A stretch of 64,000 bases of DNA from the NCBI GenBank assembly GCA_945883495.1, contig CAMCXS010000012.1, positions 28,070-92,069 of the forward strand. The letters are read 5' to 3'. The translations under genes were made by a program, and so were the position numbers. Of the stretch, positions 17,701 through 24,844 are shown one piece after another. Numbering within the stretch: position 1 is the first letter of the stretch; the number at the start of each line of letters is the position of its first letter. The DNA is from Akkermansia muciniphila. Lineage in GTDB: Bacteria > Verrucomicrobiota > Verrucomicrobiia > Verrucomicrobiales > DEV007. The notes under the pieces are model-generated. The model made no database searches. It had not been told where the DNA came from and was given only the letters and a program-made list of their open reading frames with translations.

Positions 17701-19245
17701 GCGCCGGGAGGCACAGTCCATACTGGCCCGCAGCCTCTAGTCTTTGCCGGAGGCGCGCCGATCCTCCTGCCCCTCACGTTCACCGACCAGATGGCGGCTA
17801 GGCCGTTTTCCGCCGAAGTCGCGTTCGACCCAACTCCGTCGTTGCGTCCATCCCGCTTCCAAATCACTGGCCTGCCCCGTGGGGTGACCTTCGATCCAGC
17901 CACCGGCGTCATCTCAGGCACGCCCGCCACCGCAGGCGACTACAGGGTCACCGCCCGGGCGTCAAACCCAGCGGGCACCAGCGCCCCCGTGATCGCCACC
18001 TTGCGCGTCCGGCCGTTCGGGGAGAATCTCGTGGGCACCTGGGTCGCGATCATTGAACGTTCGGGCGAACTGGGCGGCTTCGATCTGGGCGGACGAGCCG
18101 ATTTCACCATCGGCAACCGGGGGGCAGTCTCCGGCACGCTCCGGCTCGGGAGCGACTTGCACCGCTGGCGCGGAACGGTCAACCCGGAGCTGGATGACAA
18201 GCCAGTCCCTCTGTCCGTATCGATCCCACGTTCCGGGGGGACGCCGCTCATCATGGACCTGACGCTTGCTGGAAACAGCGCCGAAGGTCGACTCACCGTG
18301 CAAGGAAGCGACAACGCAGCGCCAAACGTCGCCGGTTGGCGCAAGGTCTGGTTGAGCCAGTGGGCCTCCAGGGGAGCTTCGCCTAGCCACCTCGCCACTG
18401 CTTTTTCAGGTTATCACACGTTTGTCTTGCCGGATGAAGGGAGAGTTGGAAGGCCCCAGGGGGAAGTCGGATCGCTCCGCACCACCCGATCAACGACCCG
18501 GATTTCGATCGGCGGTGGAAATGGCACTCCGGAAGTGGGCACCGGTTTTGGATCCCTCACCGTGAGCCTCCTTGGCGATGTCGCCTGCGTAGGGCGTACG
18601 GGAGACGGTCAGGCGTTCACGATCAGCTCTCCCCTGGGCCCCGATGGCGAGCTCGCCCTGTTCGCCTCCTTCTACAATGGTTTGGGCTCACTGTCTGGCA
18701 TCGCGAAGATCAGAGCGGACGCCAATCACACCATCGCCTGTCCCGCTTGGGGACGGATTTACTGGCAAAAGCGGGGACAGACTGCCCTCACTCCACTCTA
18801 TCAAGGAGGCTTCAGCGCCTACGTGCAAATTCAGGGCGCCAGGTACACGCCTCCCGCCAAATTGCCAGCTCTTTTGCCAGAGTCAGCCAACGGACAGGCA
18901 CGACTCCAACTTCATGGATACGACTTCGGTACCTGGGATGAGCCCACGTCGCTGCCCTTCACCCTGAAGGCAAACGCCCCTAGACTGCCCACGCCCGGCA
19001 TTCCGGGAATCCGCGAGCTCAGGATCGACCGGGCCACTGGATTCTTCAACGGCACCGTCCGCCACGTGGCGCCCACGCCGGATGGGCAAAGCGTGCGTCG
19101 GGATCTCCCCTTCTCCGGCGTCTTCACGAGTGGTCGAGGAGAGGGCTTCCTGCGCATTCCCGGTTTCCGTTGGCCGGACGCGCCGCCGCGCACTCCCCAT
19201 CCGGTTTATCACGGACCGGTGGAGGTTACGGGAAGCGCAAACTGA
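14731..19245 (+). CDS. giant secreted multidomain protein (delta-60, Calx-beta, Ig, He_PIG)
   Basis: 1504 residues from the ATG at 14731, chosen because it opens a signal peptide (MPSRAFLVLFCGLVVLHHSASA). Domains in order are delta-60 repeats (about 25-410, recurring GSLDASFGTDG-type units), a choice-of-anchor/ASPM-like beta sandwich (about 508-588), and two Calx-beta-like domains (about 590-705 and 713-815). Two Ig-like domains (about 836-925 and 927-1010, with YQWAKDGKPL and FAWLKDGQPV), a putative Ig He_PIG domain (about 1012-1090) and an unassigned beta-rich C-terminus complete it. No PEP-CTERM, LPXTG or type IX sorting tail is evident. It is probably an extracellular or surface adhesive protein. 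It ends just before the 21-bp repeat array. Confidence 0.82.
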   Translation: MPSRAFLVLFCGLVVLHHSASAAPGDLDPSFGNAGVALLDLSAQQLDIVPGPSSLTADGAILVASQVKAASGISKPGDILVTRFLENGSLDASFGTDGLAWFDADGANLEEPVSILPAAEGKVFIGGRAAGKLIIVRLSENGSLDTSFSGDGILATALEATGGPQSLALQADGKLLAVGTTPTAQAVVARISDTGAADGEFGSNGQTVISWGSPSAWRGEAVVAMSDGRVVISGSTPSGQIVAARLSATGERDPAFGTSGLATHQTAEAALRIARTRVAEDGAVTIWSFHRQEQTNWPTLTSSPVFQTACTGAGAANPSGTKSVFLVDAVPSAMDVDASDRPLWCGRIVGLKWAGGLWPPMWPQTTFFDTMLHRLLPDFTHDASFGSFGRFRVPSSRPSVTASSVIAIPGKGSILIQHAQGESSPLGRLLVSRRVADEDKPFLIVRNGGRLSAEPGQIQPPSSSGLTSLQPISSNVVLLQTWPPESESGIRSGIPFELSEATPERPTVWRFTLRNGGTAALTNLHARISEGTGEYSISDPPSTLGSGAETSITVTFNPSQTGTRTGKIEFTGSGSTAPLFTLALTGTGKQATVTFVHPETLVKESDGRVRLPLRLGRALDREVRITATPLSTPENALSLIWYTANSQTDFSGPSLPAVFPPGVTEADLVLNLAMDGLPEGEEFNFISLSSLNDYSLAVGAHGYTKLRITDDSWSGFEFSTLQVPRNAGTVKIPVRLNRALDWDLLLPVQVTLSGQLGTDFEIPELVRSSDQNTVNVRIPRGALEGFVELRILAGNSTGGEKRISLRVGSGQAPAGSGFVASTAIQISNDGFSNGTPSFVIPVRNQIVAKGSRATLASLVASSTPVTYQWAKDGKPLRSQNGPAITLPAAALSDAGDYRVTASGANSLSATSAPAALAVVDTSPKPWQVLALGREARFVAEAAGRELTFAWLKDGQPVNPAEPRYQGASTPTLIIRNGVLEDAGVYSCRVIAPGGTVHTGPQPLVFAGGAPILLPLTFTDQMAARPFSAEVAFDPTPSLRPSRFQITGLPRGVTFDPATGVISGTPATAGDYRVTARASNPAGTSAPVIATLRVRPFGENLVGTWVAIIERSGELGGFDLGGRADFTIGNRGAVSGTLRLGSDLHRWRGTVNPELDDKPVPLSVSIPRSGGTPLIMDLTLAGNSAEGRLTVQGSDNAAPNVAGWRKVWLSQWASRGASPSHLATAFSGYHTFVLPDEGRVGRPQGEVGSLRTTRSTTRISIGGGNGTPEVGTGFGSLTVSLLGDVACVGRTGDGQAFTISSPLGPDGELALFASFYNGLGSLSGIAKIRADANHTIACPAWGRIYWQKRGQTALTPLYQGGFSAYVQIQGARYTPPAKLPALLPESANGQARLQLHGYDFGTWDEPTSLPFTLKANAPRLPTPGIPGIRELRIDRATGFFNGTVRHVAPTPDGQSVRRDLPFSGVFTSGRGEGFLRIPGFRWPDAPPRTPHPVYHGPVEVTGSAN

Positions 19246-19253
19246 TCCGGCGG

Positions 19254-19589
19254 GAGCTTCTCCCCGTCGAACCGGAGCTTCTCCCCGTCGAACCGGAGAT
19301 TCTCCCCTTCGAACCGGAGATTTTCCCCTTCGAACCGGAGATTCTCCCCTTCGAACCGGAGATTCTCCCCTTCGAACCGGCGATCCTCCCCTTCGAACCG
19401 GCGATCCTCCCCTTCGAACCGGAAATTTTCCCCTTCGAACCGGAGATTCTCCCCTTCAGACCGGAGATTTTCCTCTTCGAACCGGAGATTTTCCTCTTCG
19501 AACCGGAGATTTTCCCCTTCGAACCGGCGATCCTCCCCTCCGATCCGGAGATTTTCCTCTTCGAACCGGAGATTTTCCCCTTCGAACCG
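19254..19589. repeat. 16-copy 21-bp tandem repeat between convergent genes
   Basis: Sixteen uninterrupted 21-base units, consensus gagattctccccttcgaaccg, fill the gap between the secreted-protein gene and the convergent DUF3857 gene. Variants such as gagcttctccccgtcgaaccg (first two copies), gcgatcctcccc (copies 7, 8, 14) and cctctt (copies 11, 12, 15) show internal duplication of neighbouring units. Each unit holds a TTCGAA palindrome and a GGAGA-T-TCTCC dyad. Because 21 is divisible by three, both strands stay open across the array (heptapeptide PFEPEIL on the plus strand). The rest of the 389-base gap, 19590-19634, shows nothing recognisable. Confidence 0.95.
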
Positions 19590-19634
19590 GACCTTTCCGC
19601 AGCGCGACGGGCCCTGGATCCCAGAGACGAGCCG

Positions 19635-22600
19635 TCAGACACCAGATTTTCCGATCTTCGCCAACTCCGCCGCACATTGGGCTTGGATATCGGTCCGGCC
19701 GAGCGCGATCGCACAATTCAGGAGGTTTTCCCAGCCGACTCTTTGCTTGGGATCCAGCTGGACGGCGCGTTGCAGGACCGGCATGGCGCCTTGGGGATCC
19801 CCAGCGCGAAGCAGCGAATAGCCGTAGTCGTTTTGCGAGATGAAACTATCCGGATGCTCCTGCGCGAAGCGGGCGAACACGGGCAGGGCCATTCCCAACT
19901 CGCCACCAAGCGACAAGGCGCGCGCCACCATTGTTTGGGTCGCGGACTGGATCCGCCGGTCCGCAAGCAGCAGCTGGGCCTCGGACGCCAGGCCGTCCAC
20001 CTTGCCCAGATTGACCCGGGTCAGAAGGCGGGCGGCGCGCAGCGTGAGCGAGCCCGGTGCTCCCTGGAGCGCAGCATCAACGGCTGCCAGTGCTTCCTCG
20101 AAGCGGTGGGCGTCCCGAAGCAACTCGGCTTTTGTTTCCAGCAGGTGCGGATGGTTCGGCTGTTGCTGCAACGCAGCGTCCACAACTTGCATTCCGGCGT
20201 CACAGCCCGCACGGTTCGCGGCCACCCGTGCGACCACGCGGATGCTGAAGGTATCGGATGGGTCGAGTTGCAGTGCTTTTTGCGCGGAGCGCTCCGCCGC
20301 TTCGAGGTCGTGCGCCTCGTAATCGATCTGCGCTTTCCAATGCCAGGCAAAGGAGTTATCCGGGGAGAGGCCAGTCATGTGGCTGGCAAGCTGGCTGGCC
20401 TCGCGAAGCCTGCCCGATACATAGTGAATCCGCATGATCACCCCGAGGGCATCCAGTTGCTTTGGGTCGCGCTCCAGGGCCCGCTCGGCAAAGCTCTGCG
20501 CGAGGTCGAAGTCGTTTTCGCCAAGAGCGATCAGAGCGCGTGCGGCAAGGTAAAGAGGAAGGTCTCGATAGGTTTCGTTGACGGCGTTGAGGCAGAGCGT
20601 GGCTCCGTCATAGTTGTTCCATCCGATATCATTCCAGGCCCGCAGAAACTGTGGCTGCTTCCACAGTCGATTCGTGGCCCGGCGCAGCTGCTTTTCGACA
20701 TCATGGGATTCAAAGTAAAAGGCAGCTCCAAAGGCCAGGACGGCAACGAGCGCCGGCCCCGCGGCGCCCTTGGCGACCAACAGTCCCCAGCTCCAGGCGA
20801 GCTGCCACCACTTGGGGCATGGCTGCCGAAACCATTCTTCTGCTCGCTCGACGCCCGTGCGGAGCGGCCACTCCCATTCGGCCACTGGAGCCGCCAGCGC
20901 GGTGCCGTGCGGAGATGCCCCCGCGACGTTCGCGGGAGCCTTGCCCTGGATGTGCAACTGCACGCCCGCGACAGCCCAGAGTTTCAGCAACTCCTCAATC
21001 AACGGATCGGCATCGCCTTCACCGGCGGTTTTGGCGAAGGTTTCCAAGGTCAACGCAGCCTCCACCTCCCTCGATCCATGCCTCCGCACGTCCATGCGCG
21101 CGCGGAACCAGTCATTGCTGAGCAGCGTCGTCTTTGGCACCACAGGGATGGTCCCAGAGTTCACCGTGACCCGGAGTTCCTGACGGATGCGAAGCGGATA
21201 CGGCAGCGCCAAGGGGTGATCCGCCGCCTCAAAGCGAAGCGCATCGGGGGCAGGCAAATTCTCCACCGCCCAACTGAACAGGTGGCGAAACACCTGGACC
21301 CGGCTCTCTTGCCATGCCGCCCATCTGCCCACGCTGAACTGGCCACGCACCACCAGCCGGTTCCGCTCGCGATCGTCCAGGGCCTGCGGATCCCCCAGCA
21401 GCTTGGCACTGGCTTGAAACTGCTTCATCCGCTCAAGGCACTGCTGGGCGAACTCTGACTTCTTCCCCGGTTCTTCGCGACGCAGTGCGTCGGCGGCCAT
21501 GCCGCTGGCTTCCACGATCCACTCCACCCGCGTCGCCAGTCCAGTCGCATCCAAATGAAAGGTCTCGCGAACGGCCATCAGACTGTGCTCCGCCGACGGG
21601 CTGACGACTTCTGACAACGCTTCCGTCTCCGGCGAGACAACTAGCCCCAGGCCATACTCCGGGAGGCACTGTTCCCAGAGGGAGCCCCCCGTAAGAGGCT
21701 GAGTGGGATCCACAAACACCGTTCCTTCCGCGAGGCGGACGGCGACGATGACGTGATCGAACGCCAGAGTGCAAGGAGGCAACTGCCTCACTTGCGAGCG
21801 CAATACCGAGTGCACCAGCACGGGCTCGGCGATGATGTTCAAGCAACGGAGCAGTGCGATGAGCAGCACGGCGCGATCTTTGCAATCCCCATACCGCCCC
21901 TCTAGCGTCCGCTCTGCCGGACGGGGCACGACCGCACCGAGTCCTCCGTGGATGGCCAAGTAGCGCACCTCATCCTGCACCCAGCGCACTGCGGCGAGAG
22001 CCTGCTGCTCCGTGTCCTCGATTCCCGCCGATAGCTCCATCGCGAGCCGCTTCACCGGCTCGTGCCCCGGCTCAAGCAAGCGGGCCCAGGCCGAATGCAC
22101 GCACTGGGCGACCGCCTGCCAGGAAGCGAACTCCGAAACCCAGACCAGCCCCTCCGCCGGCCACCAAGCCGGAGCGAGGGGCGCGGCCTTAGTGGCGGGC
22201 AGATCCTGCAACTCCCACCGTTGTTCGCCGCTGACGAGGAGCGGCGCACTTAAGGGCGGGTGATCCACAGGCAAGCATTTCCAATTCACGGGAGAGGCAA
22301 TCCCCACGATCCGCAGCCTCCATTTCCGTACCGGCGCGGATCGCCCAATCGGGATCACGCCCTCAAACTGAGCTCCGGGCAGCTGGGCGACCCGTCGCAA
22401 CGTGTAGCCGAGCTCAATGCAGTCGCCCACGCGCAAGTCCTCCACGATGGCGATGGCCGTGCCACGCGAGCGGACGATTTGCGAACCCAAATCGCTCTCA
22501 TGCTGCCGGAAAAAGAACCGGCGACGCTCGATCAGGTCCCGGCGCTCGCTCCCGCGCCAGACGGCCAGAACGTTGACATTGAGGAGATGGGTCTCCGGAT

Positions 22601-22868
22601 CGAACTCGATGCCGACTTGGCCCAGATGCTGGACACTCTCCCTCGTGATCAATCGCCGCCGGGTCCAGGTGTGACACTCGCCGGTTGGCGGGTGGTACTG
22701 CACATCCACGACGTCCCACACAAACCCGACGCCGCCCTGCGGCTCTGCTTCCGCAAAATCCCCGGGAGCCGCCAAGGGATTGACCCAGCTGGGCAGAGCC
22801 CCCACGGAGAACGCCTGCTCCAACAGCTTGACCGAGTCCGCATTCATCCTGGCATCCAATGGGTCCAC
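19635..22868 (-). CDS. DUF3857 / transglutaminase-like / TPR protein with intact Cys
   Basis: 1077 residues; the start at 22868 could also be the ATG seven codons downstream. An N-terminal DUF3857 domain (about 25-270) precedes a transglutaminase-like core with YGDCKDRAVLLIALLR (Cys329), followed by FDHVIVAV and FVDPTQP, which supply the His and Asp, so the catalytic triad is complete. A transmembrane segment near 690-715 (GLLVAKGAAGPALVAVLAFGA) separates it from about ten TPR units at the C-terminus. The architecture is the same as the product of 9500-12571, but with the active-site Cys present. The TPR part probably faces the opposite side of the membrane from the enzyme part. Substrate and pathway are unknown. 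Confidence 0.84.
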   Translation of the reverse strand: MDPLDARMNADSVKLLEQAFSVGALPSWVNPLAAPGDFAEAEPQGGVGFVWDVVDVQYHPPTGECHTWTRRRLITRESVQHLGQVGIEFDPETHLLNVNVLAVWRGSERRDLIERRRFFFRQHESDLGSQIVRSRGTAIAIVEDLRVGDCIELGYTLRRVAQLPGAQFEGVIPIGRSAPVRKWRLRIVGIASPVNWKCLPVDHPPLSAPLLVSGEQRWELQDLPATKAAPLAPAWWPAEGLVWVSEFASWQAVAQCVHSAWARLLEPGHEPVKRLAMELSAGIEDTEQQALAAVRWVQDEVRYLAIHGGLGAVVPRPAERTLEGRYGDCKDRAVLLIALLRCLNIIAEPVLVHSVLRSQVRQLPPCTLAFDHVIVAVRLAEGTVFVDPTQPLTGGSLWEQCLPEYGLGLVVSPETEALSEVVSPSAEHSLMAVRETFHLDATGLATRVEWIVEASGMAADALRREEPGKKSEFAQQCLERMKQFQASAKLLGDPQALDDRERNRLVVRGQFSVGRWAAWQESRVQVFRHLFSWAVENLPAPDALRFEAADHPLALPYPLRIRQELRVTVNSGTIPVVPKTTLLSNDWFRARMDVRRHGSREVEAALTLETFAKTAGEGDADPLIEELLKLWAVAGVQLHIQGKAPANVAGASPHGTALAAPVAEWEWPLRTGVERAEEWFRQPCPKWWQLAWSWGLLVAKGAAGPALVAVLAFGAAFYFESHDVEKQLRRATNRLWKQPQFLRAWNDIGWNNYDGATLCLNAVNETYRDLPLYLAARALIALGENDFDLAQSFAERALERDPKQLDALGVIMRIHYVSGRLREASQLASHMTGLSPDNSFAWHWKAQIDYEAHDLEAAERSAQKALQLDPSDTFSIRVVARVAANRAGCDAGMQVVDAALQQQPNHPHLLETKAELLRDAHRFEEALAAVDAALQGAPGSLTLRAARLLTRVNLGKVDGLASEAQLLLADRRIQSATQTMVARALSLGGELGMALPVFARFAQEHPDSFISQNDYGYSLLRAGDPQGAMPVLQRAVQLDPKQRVGWENLLNCAIALGRTDIQAQCAAELAKIGKSGV

Positions 22869-22969
22869 GGCATCTCAATCCCAGGGGAACCACCACTTAT
22901 CAAGCAGGATGCTCAGGGCCAGTTCATCCGGTCTCGGAGTTTGGAATGGTGCACCTACGCGTGAGAACA

Positions 22970-22991
22970 CCTCCGAAACATTTTTCGGAGG
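22970..22991. other. perfect 9-bp stem-loop between two minus-strand genes
   Basis: CCTCCGAAA-CATT-TTTCGGAGG is a perfect inverted repeat in the 194-base gap between the DUF1501 gene and the DUF3857 gene. No T-tract follows on the minus strand, so it is not a standard terminator. It may be a processing or attenuation hairpin. Confidence 0.5.
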
Positions 22992-23062
22992 CGCACTCAG
23001 GCGTGAGGAGCAGTTGCGAACAGATTTTTGGGCTTCTGGCGGTGAAGCGACCCGCTGATCCT

Positions 23063-24454
23063 CTACGCGACGATCTCTTTCGCCACTACCCCGCTTACGT
23101 CCGTGAGCCGAAAATCCCGGCCAGCGTGACGGAAGGTCAGCTTCTCGTGGTCGAGGCCGAGGAGGTGGAGGATGGTGGCGTGCCAGTCGTGGGTGTGCAT
23201 CTTGTTTTCCACCGCCTCGTAACCGTGATCGTCCGTGGCCCCATAGGAGAAGCCGCCTTTCACTCCACCGCCCGCCATCCAAGTGGTGTAGCCTTTGTTG
23301 TTGTGGTCCCGCCCACTGCTTTGGCTGTGTGGGGTGCGTCCGAATTCCCCCGCCCAGATGACGAGGGTATCTTTCAGCAATCCGCGTTGCTTCAAGTCCG
23401 TGAGCAGGCCAGCGATCGGCTGATCGATCTCTTGGCAGCGCGCGGGCAAGTCCTCATCGATGTTCCGATGGTGATCCCAATTCCCGTGCGTCAACTCGAC
23501 AAAACGGACGCCGGATTCAATGAGGCGCCGCGCCACCAGACATTGGCGGCCAAAGTTCCCGGTTTCGGTGCCGTTCACGCCGTAGAGATCCAGTGTTTGC
23601 GCGGATTCGGCGGAGATGTCCATGACTTGCGGCAGCTTGTCCTGCATCCGGAACGCCAGCTCGAAGGATTCGATGACACCTTCCACTTCCGGCTGATGGA
23701 CGTCCCGTTGCAGCTTGTCCCGGTTGAGCGATTGCACCAAATCGAGCTGGATCCGCTGCAGGTCGCGATCGAGCCGGGGGTTGTCGATGTTCGGGATTTT
23801 CGGCGTCGCGTCGCCCCGCCCCGGACGGCGGAACCGGTTGTCGCCGCCGATGCGGGTTGCTTGATAAATGGCGGGCAAAAACGCGCTGCCGAAATTCTGG
23901 GCGGCCCCGGCCGGAGCGTTGAGCGCCACGAAACCGGGGAGATCGGCGTTCTCGGTGCCCAACCCGTAAAGCGTCCAAGCGCCCAGCGAGGGACGGACGA
24001 ACTGAGAGTTCCCCGTGTGCATCGCGACCTGGGCCTGCGGATGATTCGGAAAGTCCGTGTGCATGCCGCGCAAGAGACAGAGGTCGTCGGCATGTTTGGC
24101 GACGCTCGGGAAGAGCTCCGAAATCTGCAAACCGCTCTGGCCATGAGCGGAGAACTTCCAGGGAGACCCCATCAGCTTCCCTCCCCCATACTTTCCGGCC
24201 TTGCCGTCGTCCGCGGAGAGCTTCGGCTTGAAGTCGAAGGTATCCACGTGAGACGGCGCGCCCTGCATCGACAGAAAGATCACGCGCTTCGCCCGAGCCG
24301 GTAGCGGGGGGACTTTTGGGGCAAGCGGATTGGCTTCCGCTAAAGCTCTCTCGTGTGCCATGGCCAGAAAAGCCAGATAGCCGAATCCACTCCGTAGAAA
24401 TGCGGAACGCGGAATGCGGAGTGCGGAGTGCTCGGAATGAAGCGGATGGTTCAT
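23063..24454 (-). CDS. DUF1501 family protein with repeat-derived N-terminus
   Basis: 463 residues of the alkaline-phosphatase-like DUF1501 family, which is usually exported by Tat and encoded next to a DUF1549/DUF1553 partner. Family features include VIFLSMQGAPSHVDTFDFKP, LCLLRGMHTDFPNH, FVELTHGNWDHH and WAGEFGRTPHS. The N-terminus (MNHPLHSEHSALRIPRSAFLRSGFGYLAFLAM) is odd. FLRSGFG is what normally follows the twin arginine (compare SRREF in the paralogue at 46187), but the residues before it come from a GCGGAAT-type heptad array at 24401-24428 and no RR pair remains. The start lies two bases after the stop of the inserted four-helix-bundle gene. Export by Tat may be weakened or lost. Confidence 0.85.
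   Translation of the reverse strand: MNHPLHSEHSALRIPRSAFLRSGFGYLAFLAMAHERALAEANPLAPKVPPLPARAKRVIFLSMQGAPSHVDTFDFKPKLSADDGKAGKYGGGKLMGSPWKFSAHGQSGLQISELFPSVAKHADDLCLLRGMHTDFPNHPQAQVAMHTGNSQFVRPSLGAWTLYGLGTENADLPGFVALNAPAGAAQNFGSAFLPAIYQATRIGGDNRFRRPGRGDATPKIPNIDNPRLDRDLQRIQLDLVQSLNRDKLQRDVHQPEVEGVIESFELAFRMQDKLPQVMDISAESAQTLDLYGVNGTETGNFGRQCLVARRLIESGVRFVELTHGNWDHHRNIDEDLPARCQEIDQPIAGLLTDLKQRGLLKDTLVIWAGEFGRTPHSQSSGRDHNNKGYTTWMAGGGVKGGFSYGATDDHGYEAVENKMHTHDWHATILHLLGLDHEKLTFRHAGRDFRLTDVSGVVAKEIVA
24401..24428. repeat. heptad array, left arm of the cassette
   Basis: Four units TGCGGAA CGCGGAA TGCGGAG TGCGGAG, followed by a degenerate continuation (TGCTCGGAA). It lies in the coding start of the DUF1501 gene and is translated there as HSALRIPRSA. 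Confidence 0.85.
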
Positions 24455-24456
24455 TT

Positions 24457-24804
24457 CTATTGATTCTTTCTGGATGTTCGGATCGACGATACGGCGATGG
24501 CGGTTAACTCGTTGGCTTCTTGCAGAAGAGGTTGTATGCGTTCTAGAGGCACATGTCCGGCGCTAGCCAGCATCTCGAGCCACAGAGCAGACTCATCCGC
24601 CTCCTCTTCGACGATTCCCATCTTGGCTTGAAACTCAGCCGGGCTTCGGCCTCGACAAGCCGCCCGATAGTTTGCTGCCACGGACGTGCCGCTGCGAAGC
24701 AACTGCCGCCCCAGAACGTCCGTTGAACGGTTTGTGGGCAGCGATTCGGTGAGATGGATGACCTTCAAGGCGAACTCCTTCGTGCGTTGCTTCAATTGCT
24801 CCAT
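24457..24804 (-). CDS. four-helix-bundle protein (23S rRNA-IVP / S23 family)
   Basis: 115 residues from the ATG at 24804, which is preceded by an AAAGG ribosome-binding site; in-frame upstream starts lie in repeat DNA. The sequence MEQLKQRTKEFALKVIHLTESLP, LGRQLLRSGTSVAANYRAA, EFQAKMGIVEEEADESALWLEML and ELTAIAVSSIRTSRK is characteristic of the IVP-type four-helix-bundle family. First found in intervening sequences of 23S rRNA genes, the family is now common as orphan genes and is related to the avd accessory proteins of diversity-generating retroelements. No rRNA gene is near. It stands between the DUF1553 and DUF1501 partners and is flanked by inverted heptad arrays. Its function is unknown; nucleic-acid binding is proposed for relatives. 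Confidence 0.88.
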   Translation of the reverse strand: MEQLKQRTKEFALKVIHLTESLPTNRSTDVLGRQLLRSGTSVAANYRAACRGRSPAEFQAKMGIVEEEADESALWLEMLASAGHVPLERIQPLLQEANELTAIAVSSIRTSRKNQ

Positions 24805-24816
24805 TCCCAACCTTTC

Positions 24817-24844
24817 TTCCGCATTCCGCATTCCGCATTCCGCA
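24817..24844. repeat. heptad array, right arm of the cassette
   Basis: Four perfect TTCCGCA units, the reverse complement of the TGCGGAA unit of the left arm. It abuts the TAA stop codon of the DUF1553 gene (24847-24845) exactly and ends 13 bases before the four-helix-bundle start codon. Confidence 0.9.

Larger units (their letters stand above)
24401..24844. mobile_element. candidate repeat-bounded cassette carrying a four-helix-bundle gene
   Basis: The segment is bounded by two arrays of four 7-base units in inverted orientation and contains one complete gene. It begins immediately after the stop codon of the DUF1553 gene and ends inside the first codons of the DUF1501 gene, two genes that are adjacent in the second copy of this module (44035-47503). 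This is the expected outcome of an insertion between two partner genes. No transposase is encoded and no target-site duplication was identified, so the mobility mechanism is unknown and the call is an inference. Confidence 0.5.

Noticed and set aside
19254..19589. CRISPR array
   Set aside because: Units are contiguous with no unique spacers and no cas genes are nearby.
19170..21458. Long plus-strand open frame (762 codons) through the 21-bp array
   Set aside because: The repeat keeps the frame open by its 21-base period, and the rest is antisense to the well-supported DUF3857 gene.
22859..24304. Plus-strand open frame opposite the DUF1501 gene (481 codons)
   Set aside because: Shadow of the DUF1501 gene, with no signal peptide or motif.
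24457..24804. 23S rRNA intervening sequence
   Set aside because: The protein belongs to the IVP family, but no rRNA sequence flanks it; it lies between protein genes.
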